A stretch of 64,000 bases of DNA, taken from assembly GCF_016019955.1 (NCBI RefSeq), contig NZ_JAECRZ010000005.1:1-64000 (forward strand). Reading direction: 5' to 3'. The notes beneath the pieces are model-generated. The model did not search any database. It was not told the DNA's origin and saw only the letters and a program-made list of their open reading frames with translations. The stretch is from Thiosulfatihalobacter marinus. Its GTDB lineage: Bacteria > Pseudomonadota > Alphaproteobacteria > Rhodobacterales > Rhodobacteraceae. The translations under genes and the position numbers were made by a program. Of the stretch, positions 16,915-25,573 are shown piece after piece; position 1 is the stretch's first letter; the number at the start of each line of letters is the position of its first letter.

Positions 16915-17925
16915 GTGTCCGATTTTGGCGACAAATGCGCGGGGTTGCTGGGGGAGCTTGGCATCGCGCGGGCCGATGAAATCCGCAAGGTCACGCCCCT
17001 GACAGGGGGTGTTGCCTCTGACATTGCGCGGGTCGATCTGGCGGATCGCGCGATTTGTGTGAAATTCGCGTTGCCCAAGTTGAAGGTGGCTGCTGACTGG
17101 CGCGCGCCGGTGCATCGAAACGCAGCGGAATACGCCTGGCTGCAAGTGGCGGCAAAGGTCTGCCCCGCGGCGTCGGTGGCATTATTTGGCCGGTCCGAGG
17201 CGCTGCATGGGTTTGCCATGGAATACGTGGCCGGCGCGGATGTGTACCTGTGGAAACAGGCGTTGCTGGAGGAGGCCCCGGACCGGGGCGAAGCCGGAGC
17301 GGTGGGCGACATGCTGGGCCGGATTCACCGGGCTTCGGCGGCGCGCGGATTTGATCGGACGGCCTTTGACAACCGGGATGATTTCCGGGCGCTGCGGATC
17401 GAACCGTACCTGACCTATACCACAGGGACGCACCCGGATCTGGCCGACAGGTTCGCCGCTCTGGAGGACATGCTTTTCCAGGCCGATGCCGTTTTGGTGC
17501 ATGGCGATGTCAGCCCCAAGAATATCCTGATGCGTGGCGCTGGTCCGGTAATGCTGGATGCGGAATGCGCCACCATGGGGGATGCCAGCTTTGATCTGGC
17601 GTTCTGCCTGAACCACCTTGTGCTGAAGGCGGTGCATTTGCCGGGCTCGCGCGATGGCCTGCTGGCGCGCGCCGGTCGGTTCTGGGCGGCCTATGCGGCT
17701 CATGTGGACTGGGAGGATGCCGCGGCGCTGGAGGCGCGGGTCTGTGCGCTGTTGCCGGGGCTGATGCTGGGGCGGGTCGATGGCAAATCGCCGGTCGAGT
17801 ACCTGCGGGAGGACGAACGGGAATTTGTGCGCGCGGCGGGGCGGGATCTTATGGGCGATCCGGCACCGACACTTGCGCGTTTTGCAGACAGATTGAAAGA
17901 CCGGATGAAGGGAATGACACAGTGA
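16915..17925 (+). CDS. aminoglycoside-phosphotransferase-fold small-molecule kinase
   Basis: A 336-residue APH/choline-kinase-like protein. Kinase motifs visible are the ATP-binding Lys in ICVKFALP (Lys50), the catalytic loop VLVHGDVSPKNIL (Asp198, Asn203) and the metal-binding Asp in VMLDAECATMGD (Asp215). The GTG at 16915 is preferred because AAGGAG stands at 16899-16904. It is first in a LacI-controlled operon with an enolase paralogue, FAH hydrolase and SDR, so it is more likely to phosphorylate a catabolic substrate (a hydroxy acid or sugar acid) than an antibiotic. The stop overlaps the next start. Confidence 0.8.
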   Translation: MSDFGDKCAGLLGELGIARADEIRKVTPLTGGVASDIARVDLADRAICVKFALPKLKVAADWRAPVHRNAAEYAWLQVAAKVCPAASVALFGRSEALHGFAMEYVAGADVYLWKQALLEEAPDRGEAGAVGDMLGRIHRASAARGFDRTAFDNRDDFRALRIEPYLTYTTGTHPDLADRFAALEDMLFQADAVLVHGDVSPKNILMRGAGPVMLDAECATMGDASFDLAFCLNHLVLKAVHLPGSRDGLLARAGRFWAAYAAHVDWEDAAALEARVCALLPGLMLGRVDGKSPVEYLREDEREFVRAAGRDLMGDPAPTLARFADRLKDRMKGMTQ

Positions 17926-19232
17926 CGGCAATTGCATCGGTAAAAGGTCGGCGGGTCTGGGATTCGCGCGGCAATCCGACAGTCGAGGTGGACGTTGTAC
18001 TGGAAAACGGCGTGCTGGGCCGCGCGATTGCGCCCGCCGGCGCGTCGCGCGGGACACGCGAGGCGATTGACCTGCGCGATGGCGGCGCGGCGCTGCGCGG
18101 CATGGATGTAAAGCGGGCGCTGGCCAGCGTGAACGGCCCGATTGCACATGCCTTGATCGGGCGCGACGTGGCGGATCAGGCGCGGGTGGACGCAGCCATT
18201 CTGGCGCTGGATGCCTCGCCGCTGAAAGAGAGCCTGGGGGGCAATGCCACGGTGGCGGTCTCGCTGGCGGTTCTGCACGCGGCGGCGGCGGATGCCCGAA
18301 GGCCGCTGTGGCGGCATGTGGCCGATCATTACGGCACGGACGCGTCGTTGCCCCTGCCGGAAATCCAGATATTCGGCGGCGGCGCCCATGCCGGGCGGCG
18401 TGTGGATATTCAGGATTTCATGATCATGGTGCCCGGCGCGCGGAATTTCGACGAGGTGATGGAAATTACCAGCGAGGTCTATTTCGCCGCCGGGGATATC
18501 ATGGCGCAAAAGGGCCGTATGGCCGGTGTGGCCGACGAAGGCGGCTGGTGGCCGGTGTTTGACAGCAACGAAGAGGCGCTGGAAACGCTGGTGGCCGCGA
18601 TTGAAAAGGCCGGGGAAAAACCGGGCGACCGGGTGGTGATCTCGTTGGATATTGCCGCGTCGGAATTTGGCAGCAAAGGCGCCTACCGGCTGGCGCTGGA
18701 AGATCGCTCCATGGACAGCGCCGCGCTGATCGACATGCTGGGGGGGTGGCTGGACGCCTATCCGATTGCCTCGATCGAAGACCCGGTGGGCGAAGACGAC
18801 GTGGCCGGCATGATCGAATTCACCCGCCGTTTTGGCGACCGGGTCCAGATCATCGGGGATGATTACCTTGTCACCAATGCCGCCCTGGTGGACGAGGCGG
18901 CGGAGGCCGGGGCGTGTAACGCGGTGCTGGTCAAGGTGAACCAGGCAGGAACCGTGACCGAAAGCGTCGAAACCTTCCTTGCCGCCCGTGCCAGGGGATG
19001 GGGGGCCATCGTATCGGCCCGGTCAGGTGAAACCGAGGATGTATCGATCAGCCACCTGTCCACCGGGCTGGGCGGCGGTCAGCTCAAGGTCGGGTCGTTT
19101 ACCCGGTCCGAACGCATGGTGAAATGGAACGAATGCCTGCGCATTCAGGACGACCTGGGGCAGGCCAGCTTTGTTGGCGGTGCACCCTTGGCCGCAACCT
19201 GGTGGGGCGCGAAACAGAAGGAAACAACATGA
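17922..19232 (+). CDS. divergent enolase paralogue (catabolic, substrate unknown)
   Basis: A 436-residue protein clearly homologous to glycolytic enolase over its whole length. It retains the metal ligands (Asp243, Glu286, Asp313), the catalytic base in LVKVNQAGT (Lys338), the acid in VADEGGWWP (Glu206), the Lys in GGQLKVG (Lys389) and His156. It departs where enolases are invariant: the SHRS loop reads SARS (His replaced by Ala366), GASTG reads GASRG, and QEFMI reads QDFMI. This suggests the fold acting on a different, perhaps larger, phosphorylated acid supplied by the kinase. GTG start, overlapping the kinase stop; the FAH gene overlaps its end. Automatic annotation as phosphopyruvate hydratase would probably mislead. 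Confidence 0.85.
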   Translation: MTAIASVKGRRVWDSRGNPTVEVDVVLENGVLGRAIAPAGASRGTREAIDLRDGGAALRGMDVKRALASVNGPIAHALIGRDVADQARVDAAILALDASPLKESLGGNATVAVSLAVLHAAAADARRPLWRHVADHYGTDASLPLPEIQIFGGGAHAGRRVDIQDFMIMVPGARNFDEVMEITSEVYFAAGDIMAQKGRMAGVADEGGWWPVFDSNEEALETLVAAIEKAGEKPGDRVVISLDIAASEFGSKGAYRLALEDRSMDSAALIDMLGGWLDAYPIASIEDPVGEDDVAGMIEFTRRFGDRVQIIGDDYLVTNAALVDEAAEAGACNAVLVKVNQAGTVTESVETFLAARARGWGAIVSARSGETEDVSISHLSTGLGGGQLKVGSFTRSERMVKWNECLRIQDDLGQASFVGGAPLAATWWGAKQKETT

Positions 19233-20077
19233 AACTGATGCGATACGGCGACCGGTACGGCGCCAAGACTCCCTGTTTGCTGGATAACGACGGCGTGGCG
19301 CGCGATGCCTCGTCGCTGGTGGGTGATTTTGGCCCGCGCAGCCTGGCCGGAGGGGCGCTTGACAAGCTGCGCGATGTGGACCCGGCCAGCCTGCCCAGGG
19401 CCGATATCGCGGGCAAGCGGCTGGCCCCGCCAGTGGCGCAGCCCTTCAATATCTGGTGTGTCGGTCTGAACTATTCGGATCATGCCGACGAGGCCGGTTT
19501 GCCGGTTCCGGACGAGCCGATCCTGTTCAACAAGTCCTCATCCACCTATTGCGGCCCGAATGACGATCTTCTTTACAGTCCGAAGATGACCAAGCTGGAT
19601 TGGGAAGTGGAACTGGGCATCGTGATCGGCAAGCCCGCGCTGAACATCGATCGCGCCGGGGCGATGGACCATATCGCGGGGTTCGTGCTGGTCAACGATG
19701 TGTCGGAACGCGCCTGGCAGATGGAACGGTCGGGTCAGTGGGTCAAGGGCAAGTCCTTTCCCAATTTCTGCCCCACCGGCCCCGTGCTGGTCACGCCCGA
19801 CGAGATCGGCGACGTGAACAGCCTGGGCATGTGGCTGGACGTGAACGGCACCCGGATGCAGACGGGCAATACGGGTACGATGATCTTTGATGTGGAAACC
19901 ATCGTGTCCTACATGTCGGAATTCACCCGGCTGGAACCGGGCGATCTGATCTGCACCGGTACGCCGCCGGGCGTGGGGGCCGGGATGGATCCGCAGGTCT
20001 GGCTGAAACCCGGCGACAGCGTGCGCCTTGGGATCGACGGGTTGGGTGAGCAGGTCCAGACCGTGGTGCATCTGTAG
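19229..20077 (+). CDS. fumarylacetoacetate hydrolase (FAH) family protein
   Basis: A 282-residue FAH-fold enzyme. Metal ligands are visible in LDWEVELGIVIG (Glu126, Glu128) and VNDVSER (Asp157), with GKSFPNFCPTGP resembling the segment found in 2,4-diketo-3-deoxy-fuconate hydrolases and related beta-diketone hydrolases. It would cleave a C-C bond of, or decarboxylate, a 2,4-dioxo acid. The ATG overlaps the enolase-like stop (ATGA), so translation is coupled. Together with the SDR downstream it recalls the last two steps of the L-2-keto-3-deoxyfuconate pathway. Confidence 0.88.
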   Translation: MKLMRYGDRYGAKTPCLLDNDGVARDASSLVGDFGPRSLAGGALDKLRDVDPASLPRADIAGKRLAPPVAQPFNIWCVGLNYSDHADEAGLPVPDEPILFNKSSSTYCGPNDDLLYSPKMTKLDWEVELGIVIGKPALNIDRAGAMDHIAGFVLVNDVSERAWQMERSGQWVKGKSFPNFCPTGPVLVTPDEIGDVNSLGMWLDVNGTRMQTGNTGTMIFDVETIVSYMSEFTRLEPGDLICTGTPPGVGAGMDPQVWLKPGDSVRLGIDGLGEQVQTVVHL

Positions 20078-20135
20078 GGCAGGGGCAAGCCGGGGGCCGT
20101 ACCAAGGGGCCTGGTGGGAAAGCAAAGGAAAACCG

Positions 20136-20888
20136 ATGAACTCTTACGATTTGAATGATCAGCGCGCCGTCATTACCGGCGGGGCGCGGGGAATGGGGCT
20201 GGGCATTGCCGAACTGTTCCTTGCTTCGGGGGCGAGCGTGTCTCTGTGGGATCTGAGCGGCGAGGCGCTGGCTACGGCCGCGCGCCACCTGAACGCCGCC
20301 GACCGGGTGGACACGCAAACCGTCGACGTGTCGGACTATGGGGCGGTCGAAACGGCCACGGCACGGGCAAGGGCCGCGATGGGTGGGATCGACATTCTGG
20401 TCAATGCGGCCGGAATCGCCGGAGGGAATATGCCGCTGGATAAGTATGATCTCGACCTGTGGAACCTGACTCAGAAAGTCAATGTGAATGGTATTTTCCA
20501 CACGTGTCGTGCGATCGTGCCGATCATGAAAGAGGGCGATTATGGCCGTATCGTCAATGTTTCGTCCATGGCCGGCAAGGACGGCAACCCCAACGCCAGC
20601 GCCTATTCGGTTTCCAAGGCGGCGGTGATTGCCATGACCAAGAGCCTGGGCAAGGAGCTTGCCACCACCGGGATTCGGGCCAATGTCATCACGCCGGCCG
20701 TGATCGAGACGCCGATGGTCAAGGATGTCACGGATGAGCAGTTGACATATATGCTGTCGAAAATCCCGATGGGGCGGATGGGCACGGTTGAAGAGATCGC
20801 GCGTCTGTCCGCTTGGTTGTGCAGCCGGGACTGCTCGTATTCCACCGGCGCCGTGTTCGATATTTCCGGCGGGCGGGCGACGTATTAG
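20136..20888 (+). CDS. SDR family oxidoreductase
   Basis: A 250-residue classical short-chain dehydrogenase. The cofactor motif is VITGGARGMGLGIA, followed by NAAGIAGG, the catalytic Ser in NVSSMAGKDG and YSVSKAAV (Tyr and Lys), and a C-terminal FDISGGRATY. An Asp-containing WDLSGE after the second strand suggests NAD rather than NADP. It is the last gene of the LacI-controlled kinase operon, 58 bases after the FAH gene, with AAAGGA upstream of the ATG. A likely job is oxidising a 2-keto-3-deoxy acid to the diketo substrate of the FAH enzyme; this is inference. Confidence 0.88.
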   Translation: MNSYDLNDQRAVITGGARGMGLGIAELFLASGASVSLWDLSGEALATAARHLNAADRVDTQTVDVSDYGAVETATARARAAMGGIDILVNAAGIAGGNMPLDKYDLDLWNLTQKVNVNGIFHTCRAIVPIMKEGDYGRIVNVSSMAGKDGNPNASAYSVSKAAVIAMTKSLGKELATTGIRANVITPAVIETPMVKDVTDEQLTYMLSKIPMGRMGTVEEIARLSAWLCSRDCSYSTGAVFDISGGRATY

Positions 20889-21013
20889 GATCTGTGTTTC
20901 GCAGGCGGGTATGTCTGGCCATCCCGCCGCGATGCACAAGGATCGTTGACGACGGCGAAGGCAGAAATGGCCGGCGCGTGTGGCGCGCGCACGGAGGGAG
21001 ATTCCGCCGTTGT

Positions 21014-21742
21014 TCAGAATAGCAGCCGCACTGCCAGCAACACGAGGATCGCCATGATGACACGATCAAAGGCCTGTCTGGAAATCCGTCGCCCGAGAAG
21101 ATCGCCGATCGGCATTCCGAGAACCAGGGGCAGGATGGCAATCAGACCATAGAGCACCCGTTCCGGTGTCAAGATTCCGAGGGCCAGCTGGGTTGGCAGC
21201 TGAACCACGGCCATGGCCAGGAAATAGAGAGACATTACGGCTATGAATTGTCTGCGGTCGAATCCCACGGCATTCATGAAAGAGACGGATATTGGCGCCG
21301 ACAGCCCAACGGCGCCCTGAAAAATGCCGCCCAGCGCGCCGATCGGGATCACGATTTTGCGCGCGGTGGCCTGGGCAAGGTGCCAGCGCGGATTCCGCAG
21401 CCGAAAGAAAACATAGCCCAGGACAACAATCGCCAGTGTCTTGGTCAGGATCGCGCTGTCCAGACGGGCCAGCATTACAGTCCCGAATCCGGCCCCGGCC
21501 ATTGCGGCCAAGGCAAAGGACAGGGCGAAGCCCCGGCCAGGAAAGTCACGTCGGTAGCGAAAAACCTGCCAGCCGTTGGAGGCGAGGTTGGGCAGCAGGA
21601 ATACGGCCACCGCGAATGGCACGTCTACAAGGATCGACATGATCGGTACCGCCAGAAAAGGGGCGCCAGCCCCTGTGGCGCCCTTCAGAACCCCGCCCAA
21701 ACCGAATGCCAGGAAGACCAGCAGCAGGGTTTCAGGCGACAT
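21014..21742 (-). CDS. TSUP (TauE/SafE) family permease
   Basis: A 242-residue inner-membrane protein of the sulfite exporter TauE/SafE family with about eight hydrophobic segments. The duplicated family motif appears as FGLGGVLKGATGAGAPFLAVP near the N-terminus and GALGGIFQGAVGLSAP in the second half (each quoted in part). The ATG at 21742 is used; the further open frame starts with TTG. It ends the TAXI-TRAP operon (45 bases after the cupin). It probably moves an organic or sulfur-containing anion; direction and substrate are unknown. Confidence 0.82.
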   Translation of the reverse strand: MSPETLLLVFLAFGLGGVLKGATGAGAPFLAVPIMSILVDVPFAVAVFLLPNLASNGWQVFRYRRDFPGRGFALSFALAAMAGAGFGTVMLARLDSAILTKTLAIVVLGYVFFRLRNPRWHLAQATARKIVIPIGALGGIFQGAVGLSAPISVSFMNAVGFDRRQFIAVMSLYFLAMAVVQLPTQLALGILTPERVLYGLIAILPLVLGMPIGDLLGRRISRQAFDRVIMAILVLLAVRLLF

Positions 21743-21787
21743 CTGCCGCCCCAACCAGGGTGCGCTGTGGCCTGTTGCCCAAGCCCT

Positions 21788-22315
21788 TCATTTGGCATCG
21801 TTGAGCACGAACATGATCGTGCAGGGCTCTGTTCCCCGGTTGGACCAGGCGTGATTGGTGCCTTGCTGAATGACGACATCGCCGGCTTTCAGAAGAACGT
21901 CGTCCTCATCCATCAACATGTAGATCTCGCCGCTCAGGATGATGGAATAGTCCAGGCTGTCGGTCCTGTGCATGAAAGGGTGACGCGCGCCCTGCACGAC
22001 ATTGGCGCCTGCGCCCATTTCGGCAAAGGCGGTCGCGCCGTCGAGGGTGGCAAGGACCTCGGGGTTTTCGGGATCGAACTGGACAATCCGAAACACCGCC
22101 CCGTTTGCGGGAGGGTGCAATATCAGGGGGCCGGTCACCGGGTCTTCGTGTGTTTCCATCGGGGCGGGCGTTTGCGAGTGTTGCCAAAGATTGGTCAATG
22201 TCACGCCCGGTCGGTTCGGGCGTTGCAAGATGCAGGTCGCCTCTGAATCCATGATGACCCTGGCAATGCCGTTTTCGTCGTGACCGGTTACAACCCGTCT
22301 GAATTTCTGCGCCAT
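21788..22315 (-). CDS. cupin domain protein
   Basis: A 175-residue single-domain cupin. The barrel motif region reads RHPFMHRTDSLDYSIILSGE then AGDVVIQQGTNHAWSNRG, with His and Glu residues that can hold a metal. The start lies one base from the stop of the TRAP permease gene, so it is in the TAXI-TRAP operon. Comparable proteins are annotated as cupins in aromatic-acid or hydroxy-acid loci, but I cannot assign a reaction. Confidence 0.82.
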   Translation of the reverse strand: MAQKFRRVVTGHDENGIARVIMDSEATCILQRPNRPGVTLTNLWQHSQTPAPMETHEDPVTGPLILHPPANGAVFRIVQFDPENPEVLATLDGATAFAEMGAGANVVQGARHPFMHRTDSLDYSIILSGEIYMLMDEDDVLLKAGDVVIQQGTNHAWSNRGTEPCTIMFVLNDAK

Positions 22316-22316
22316 T

Positions 22317-24218
22317 TCACGCCTCCTTCTTTTTCGGGGTGGCTGCGCCACCGGCCTGTTCCGTGGGTCTGGTCGTGACCCAGATGACACCCAATCCCGC
22401 AAGTCCGGCCACATCGGATAACCACCCTTGATACAAGAGAGCCATTCCCGAAGCTCCGGCCAGAAGCCGCATGATCGGCGACAGCGGTGCTCGGGCATAG
22501 CCAACGACAGCCATGGCAATTCCGACAACGCCAATCCCGCCCGACAAGATCGCGCCCGCGATGCCGGGCAGGGAACCTGACAGCATCAGACCCGGCCCAA
22601 AGACAAACATGAACGGCAGGATGAACGACGTGATGCCATAGGCGAAAGCGGTCCAGCCCACGCGATTGATGTCTGCCCCGGCAATGCCTGCGGCGACGTA
22701 GGATGCAAGCGCGACAGGCGGGGTAATCGTGGACACGCAGCCATAAAAGAAGACGAACAAATGGGCCGTCAGCAGCGGGATACCCATTTTGGCCAGGGCC
22801 GGTGCCACCACCGTGGCAAGCACCAGATAGGCCGCCGTTGTTGGCAGGCCCATCCCGAGGATGATGGCGGTCAGCATCGTCAACAGAAGAGCGATAAAGA
22901 CAACCCCTCCGGAGGCTGAAACGATCAGACCTGATATCTTGGATCCCAACCCGGTAATCCCCAGCGTTCCGGCGATGATACCCGCCGCGGCGCAGGCGAT
23001 GGCAATCGGCACCACGGCCTTGGCGCCCTCCGTGACAGCCTTTGCCGATTTTGCGACCAGACTGCGATCTATCCTGCGGGTCCAGACGATATGGCATCCA
23101 AGAAGGATGAGGATGGAATAGAACGATGCCTTGAAGGGTGAAAAGCCGTTCAGCATCATGGCGATCAGCGTTGCAAACGGAATTATGAACTGTCCGCCCT
23201 TTACCAGAACCAGCCACAACGGTTCGTCATCTTCCCTGGCAGGGGGCGCTGGAACCAGCCCGCTTTTGCCCGCTTGCAGGTGGACAACGAACAGCAGGCT
23301 TGCAAAGAACAGCAATGCCGGCACCAAGGCCGCCTTCATGATATTGGCGTAGGGGGTGCCCACCACTTCGGCCATGATAAAGGCCGCCGCCCCCATTACC
23401 GGCGGCATGATCTGTCCCCCGGTTGACACGACCGCCTCGATCGCGCCTGCCTGATGCGGTTGGTAGCCTTCCCGTTTCATCATCGGGATGGTGAGCGTAC
23501 CGGTCACGGCAACGTTGCCGGCGGCAGAGCCAGAGATCATGCCCAACAGGGTGCTGAACAAAACGGCCGTCTTGGCGCCCGCAGCCCGCATGTTTTTCGT
23601 GGCGCGATTTGCCAGTTTGAAGAAAAAGTCTCCGGCTCCGAAATTGCTCAGGAAAGCGCCATAGATGGAAAACAGGATAATATAGGTTGATGATACCCCC
23701 AGCGGAATTCCAAAAACCCCCTGGCTGGTGGTGGTCAGAAACTCGGACATCCGGGTCAGGCTGTAGCCGCGCCCCTGAAGAATGCCGGGCAGGTATGGTG
23801 AATAGAACGGATAGGTAAAGAATACCACGCAGATGATCGCAAGAACCAGCCCGACGCCGCGCCGGGCGGCCTCCAGCACCAGGGCAATGACGACGACGCC
23901 TACCCATGCGTCCATGGGTACCGTTTCGCCACCGCTGAAGGCGATGTCCTTCCAGCGCGACATCAAATAGACAGAACTGGCAATGCTGATTGCGATCAGC
24001 GCAACGCGGGAAAGCTTGTCCACCGCTGAATCTGCGTATCGCTTTGCCGAGGGGCTCGCCAGAAACAGCAGGACCAGCATCATCATCAAATGAAAGATTC
24101 GGATGTCGCGTGTCGATAGTACAAACAGGCCGGAAACATTCAAAAGGTGAAATGTACCAACCGCAAAGGCCACGACAAGTATGGCACGGTCAAAAGCCTT
24201 ATCCATGGTTGCGAGCAT
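22317..24218 (-). CDS. TRAP transporter fused permease (DctQM-like, TAXI partner)
   Basis: A 633-residue inner-membrane protein with many hydrophobic segments, the fused small/large TRAP permease that works with TAXI-type binding proteins. Typical stretches are GAGDFFFKLANRATKNM, SGSAAGNVAVTGTLTIPMMK, AGAIEAVVSTGGQIMPPVMG and GMGLPTTAAYLVLA. The ATG at 24218 has a GGAG upstream; a second ATG lies at 24206. It follows the binding-protein gene after a hairpin-bearing gap and precedes the cupin by one base. It uses Na+ or H+ gradients to import a carboxylate. Confidence 0.92.
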   Translation of the reverse strand: MLATMDKAFDRAILVVAFAVGTFHLLNVSGLFVLSTRDIRIFHLMMMLVLLFLASPSAKRYADSAVDKLSRVALIAISIASSVYLMSRWKDIAFSGGETVPMDAWVGVVVIALVLEAARRGVGLVLAIICVVFFTYPFYSPYLPGILQGRGYSLTRMSEFLTTTSQGVFGIPLGVSSTYIILFSIYGAFLSNFGAGDFFFKLANRATKNMRAAGAKTAVLFSTLLGMISGSAAGNVAVTGTLTIPMMKREGYQPHQAGAIEAVVSTGGQIMPPVMGAAAFIMAEVVGTPYANIMKAALVPALLFFASLLFVVHLQAGKSGLVPAPPAREDDEPLWLVLVKGGQFIIPFATLIAMMLNGFSPFKASFYSILILLGCHIVWTRRIDRSLVAKSAKAVTEGAKAVVPIAIACAAAGIIAGTLGITGLGSKISGLIVSASGGVVFIALLLTMLTAIILGMGLPTTAAYLVLATVVAPALAKMGIPLLTAHLFVFFYGCVSTITPPVALASYVAAGIAGADINRVGWTAFAYGITSFILPFMFVFGPGLMLSGSLPGIAGAILSGGIGVVGIAMAVVGYARAPLSPIMRLLAGASGMALLYQGWLSDVAGLAGLGVIWVTTRPTEQAGGAATPKKKEA

Positions 24219-24231
24219 GTTGTCTCCGATC

Positions 24232-24257
24232 CGGGACGCCTGGCAAGCGGCGCCCCG
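24232..24257 (-). promoter_or_regulatory. hairpin between TAXI binding protein and permease
   Basis: In the minus-strand transcript CGGGGCGCC pairs with GGCGUCCCG through nine positions including one G-U, with an 8-base loop. It lies 27 bases after the binding-protein stop. Such hairpins commonly protect the upstream message or dampen readthrough, giving excess binding protein. Confidence 0.5.
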
Positions 24258-24284
24258 AAATGTCTGTTGCGGCATCGGCCAGAT

Positions 24285-25217
24285 CTATTTTGTGAAATAG
24301 GCGGCTGCGCCAGGGTGCAGCGGGATTTTCAATTCCAGGGACCGTTGAGGATCAATCTGGCGCGCATGGGCGTTTTCCGCCCGGAAGGCATCCAGATTGT
24401 CATAAATGGCTGCCGTGATCTTCATCGCCGTTTCGTCGCTCATGCTGGCGTCCACGATCAGCATGTTGTTGACACCCAGAAGCGCCCCGTCCGTGTCTGT
24501 GTTGTACACGTCAGCCGGGATGATCACCTTGTTGTAATTGGGGTATTTGGCCAGCGCGGCCTCGATATCGGCGTCTGACATCGGGATATACTTGAGCTTT
24601 GTGTTGGTTTGTGCCTGCATCACGGCACCCGCGGGATAGCCGCTGAGGGCAAAGGCAGCATCCACATTGCCGTCGGCAAGCTGGCTGAATCCGTCCGAGT
24701 AGCTCAGGAAGCTCGGCGTGATGTCGTCCATGGTCAGGCCCTGAAGGTCCAGAACCTGAGTCAGGAACGGAATTGTGCCGCCGCCTGCCGGGCCAACCGC
24801 CACGCGTTTGCCTTTCAGATCGGCAATGGAATTGATGCCGGACCCGTCCAGAGTCATCATGTGCAAGACACTGAAGTGCAGAGATCCGATCGCCCGCAGA
24901 TTCATCGGCCCGGCCTTTTTGTATGGGCCGACTCCCTTGTTGGCGAGAACCGCCAGATTGTTGTTGGTAATCGCGATGTCCACCTCGCCCGAGTTTACAA
25001 GGCGGGGGTTCTGCACCGACCCCTGTGTGACAACCGGAACCATGGTAAGGCCTTCGGCATGTTCATTCACCAGTGTCGAGATCGCCTGGCCCACCGGGTA
25101 AAATGCGCCGCCCTGGCTTGCCGTTCCGATTCTCAACTCTTCCGCCACCGTGCTGGTAGCTGCCAAAGCGGCAACCCCCAATGTCGCAACGCGCAAACCG
25201 TTTAGAATACTTTTCAT
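24285..25217 (-). CDS. TAXI family TRAP solute-binding protein
   Basis: A 310-residue periplasmic protein with a Sec signal peptide (residues 1-25, ending TSTVAEE). The TAXI signature is RIGTASQGGAFYPVGQAIS directly after it, followed by GKRVAVGPAGGGT. It captures a carboxylate or amino-acid-like ligand for the fused permease downstream. An ATCGAT-core site pair stands about 110 bases before the start, linking the operon to the local GntR regulon. Confidence 0.92.
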   Translation of the reverse strand: MKSILNGLRVATLGVAALAATSTVAEELRIGTASQGGAFYPVGQAISTLVNEHAEGLTMVPVVTQGSVQNPRLVNSGEVDIAITNNNLAVLANKGVGPYKKAGPMNLRAIGSLHFSVLHMMTLDGSGINSIADLKGKRVAVGPAGGGTIPFLTQVLDLQGLTMDDITPSFLSYSDGFSQLADGNVDAAFALSGYPAGAVMQAQTNTKLKYIPMSDADIEAALAKYPNYNKVIIPADVYNTDTDGALLGVNNMLIVDASMSDETAMKITAAIYDNLDAFRAENAHARQIDPQRSLELKIPLHPGAAAYFTK

Positions 25218-25327
25218 GTCGTCCTCCCTAATGACCGCCGTCGGCGCGGTATCTCTCTGGGCGAAGACGTTGAAGGCTGTCCTCGCCGAGAGCAGAGTAC
25301 TATGGGCAATTTGGTCAAATCAAGAAT

Positions 25328-25366
25328 AATATCGATTTTTCAGGATTACCGAAATTTTTATCGATC
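25328..25366. promoter_or_regulatory. ATCGAT-core sites before the TAXI-TRAP operon
   Basis: AATATCGATTTT (25328-25339) and TTTTATCGATC (25356-25366) lie in an AT-rich patch of an otherwise GC-rich sequence, 110-150 bases before the TAXI start. They match sites found in front of the other operons of this island. The rest of the 356-base gap (25218-25573) is GC-rich and shows no gene. Confidence 0.6.
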
Positions 25367-25573
25367 TGCTGCCGCCGCCAACGCCTTGCACAACTGCCTG
25401 CGCGGACAGGGCCGGAAGTGACCGGGCAGGTCAGTTGTGGGCGACCACCTGAGTGATCGCCCTGGAACCTGGACAAGCTGCCCGGGGTTCATCAATTCCG
25501 GAGACGCAGCCCGATTTGCGCATGGCTGTCGTGTGCGGCAGTGCCCGCGCACCGCCGCCCTACATGCCCCGGT

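Noticed and set aside
16915-17925. Aminoglycoside resistance gene
   Set aside because: The fold is shared with many metabolic kinases, and the operon is catabolic; nothing points to antibiotic modification.
17922-19232. Annotation as the housekeeping enolase eno
   Set aside because: Loss of the invariant active-site His, changed substrate loops and a LacI-controlled catabolic operon argue against glycolytic enolase.
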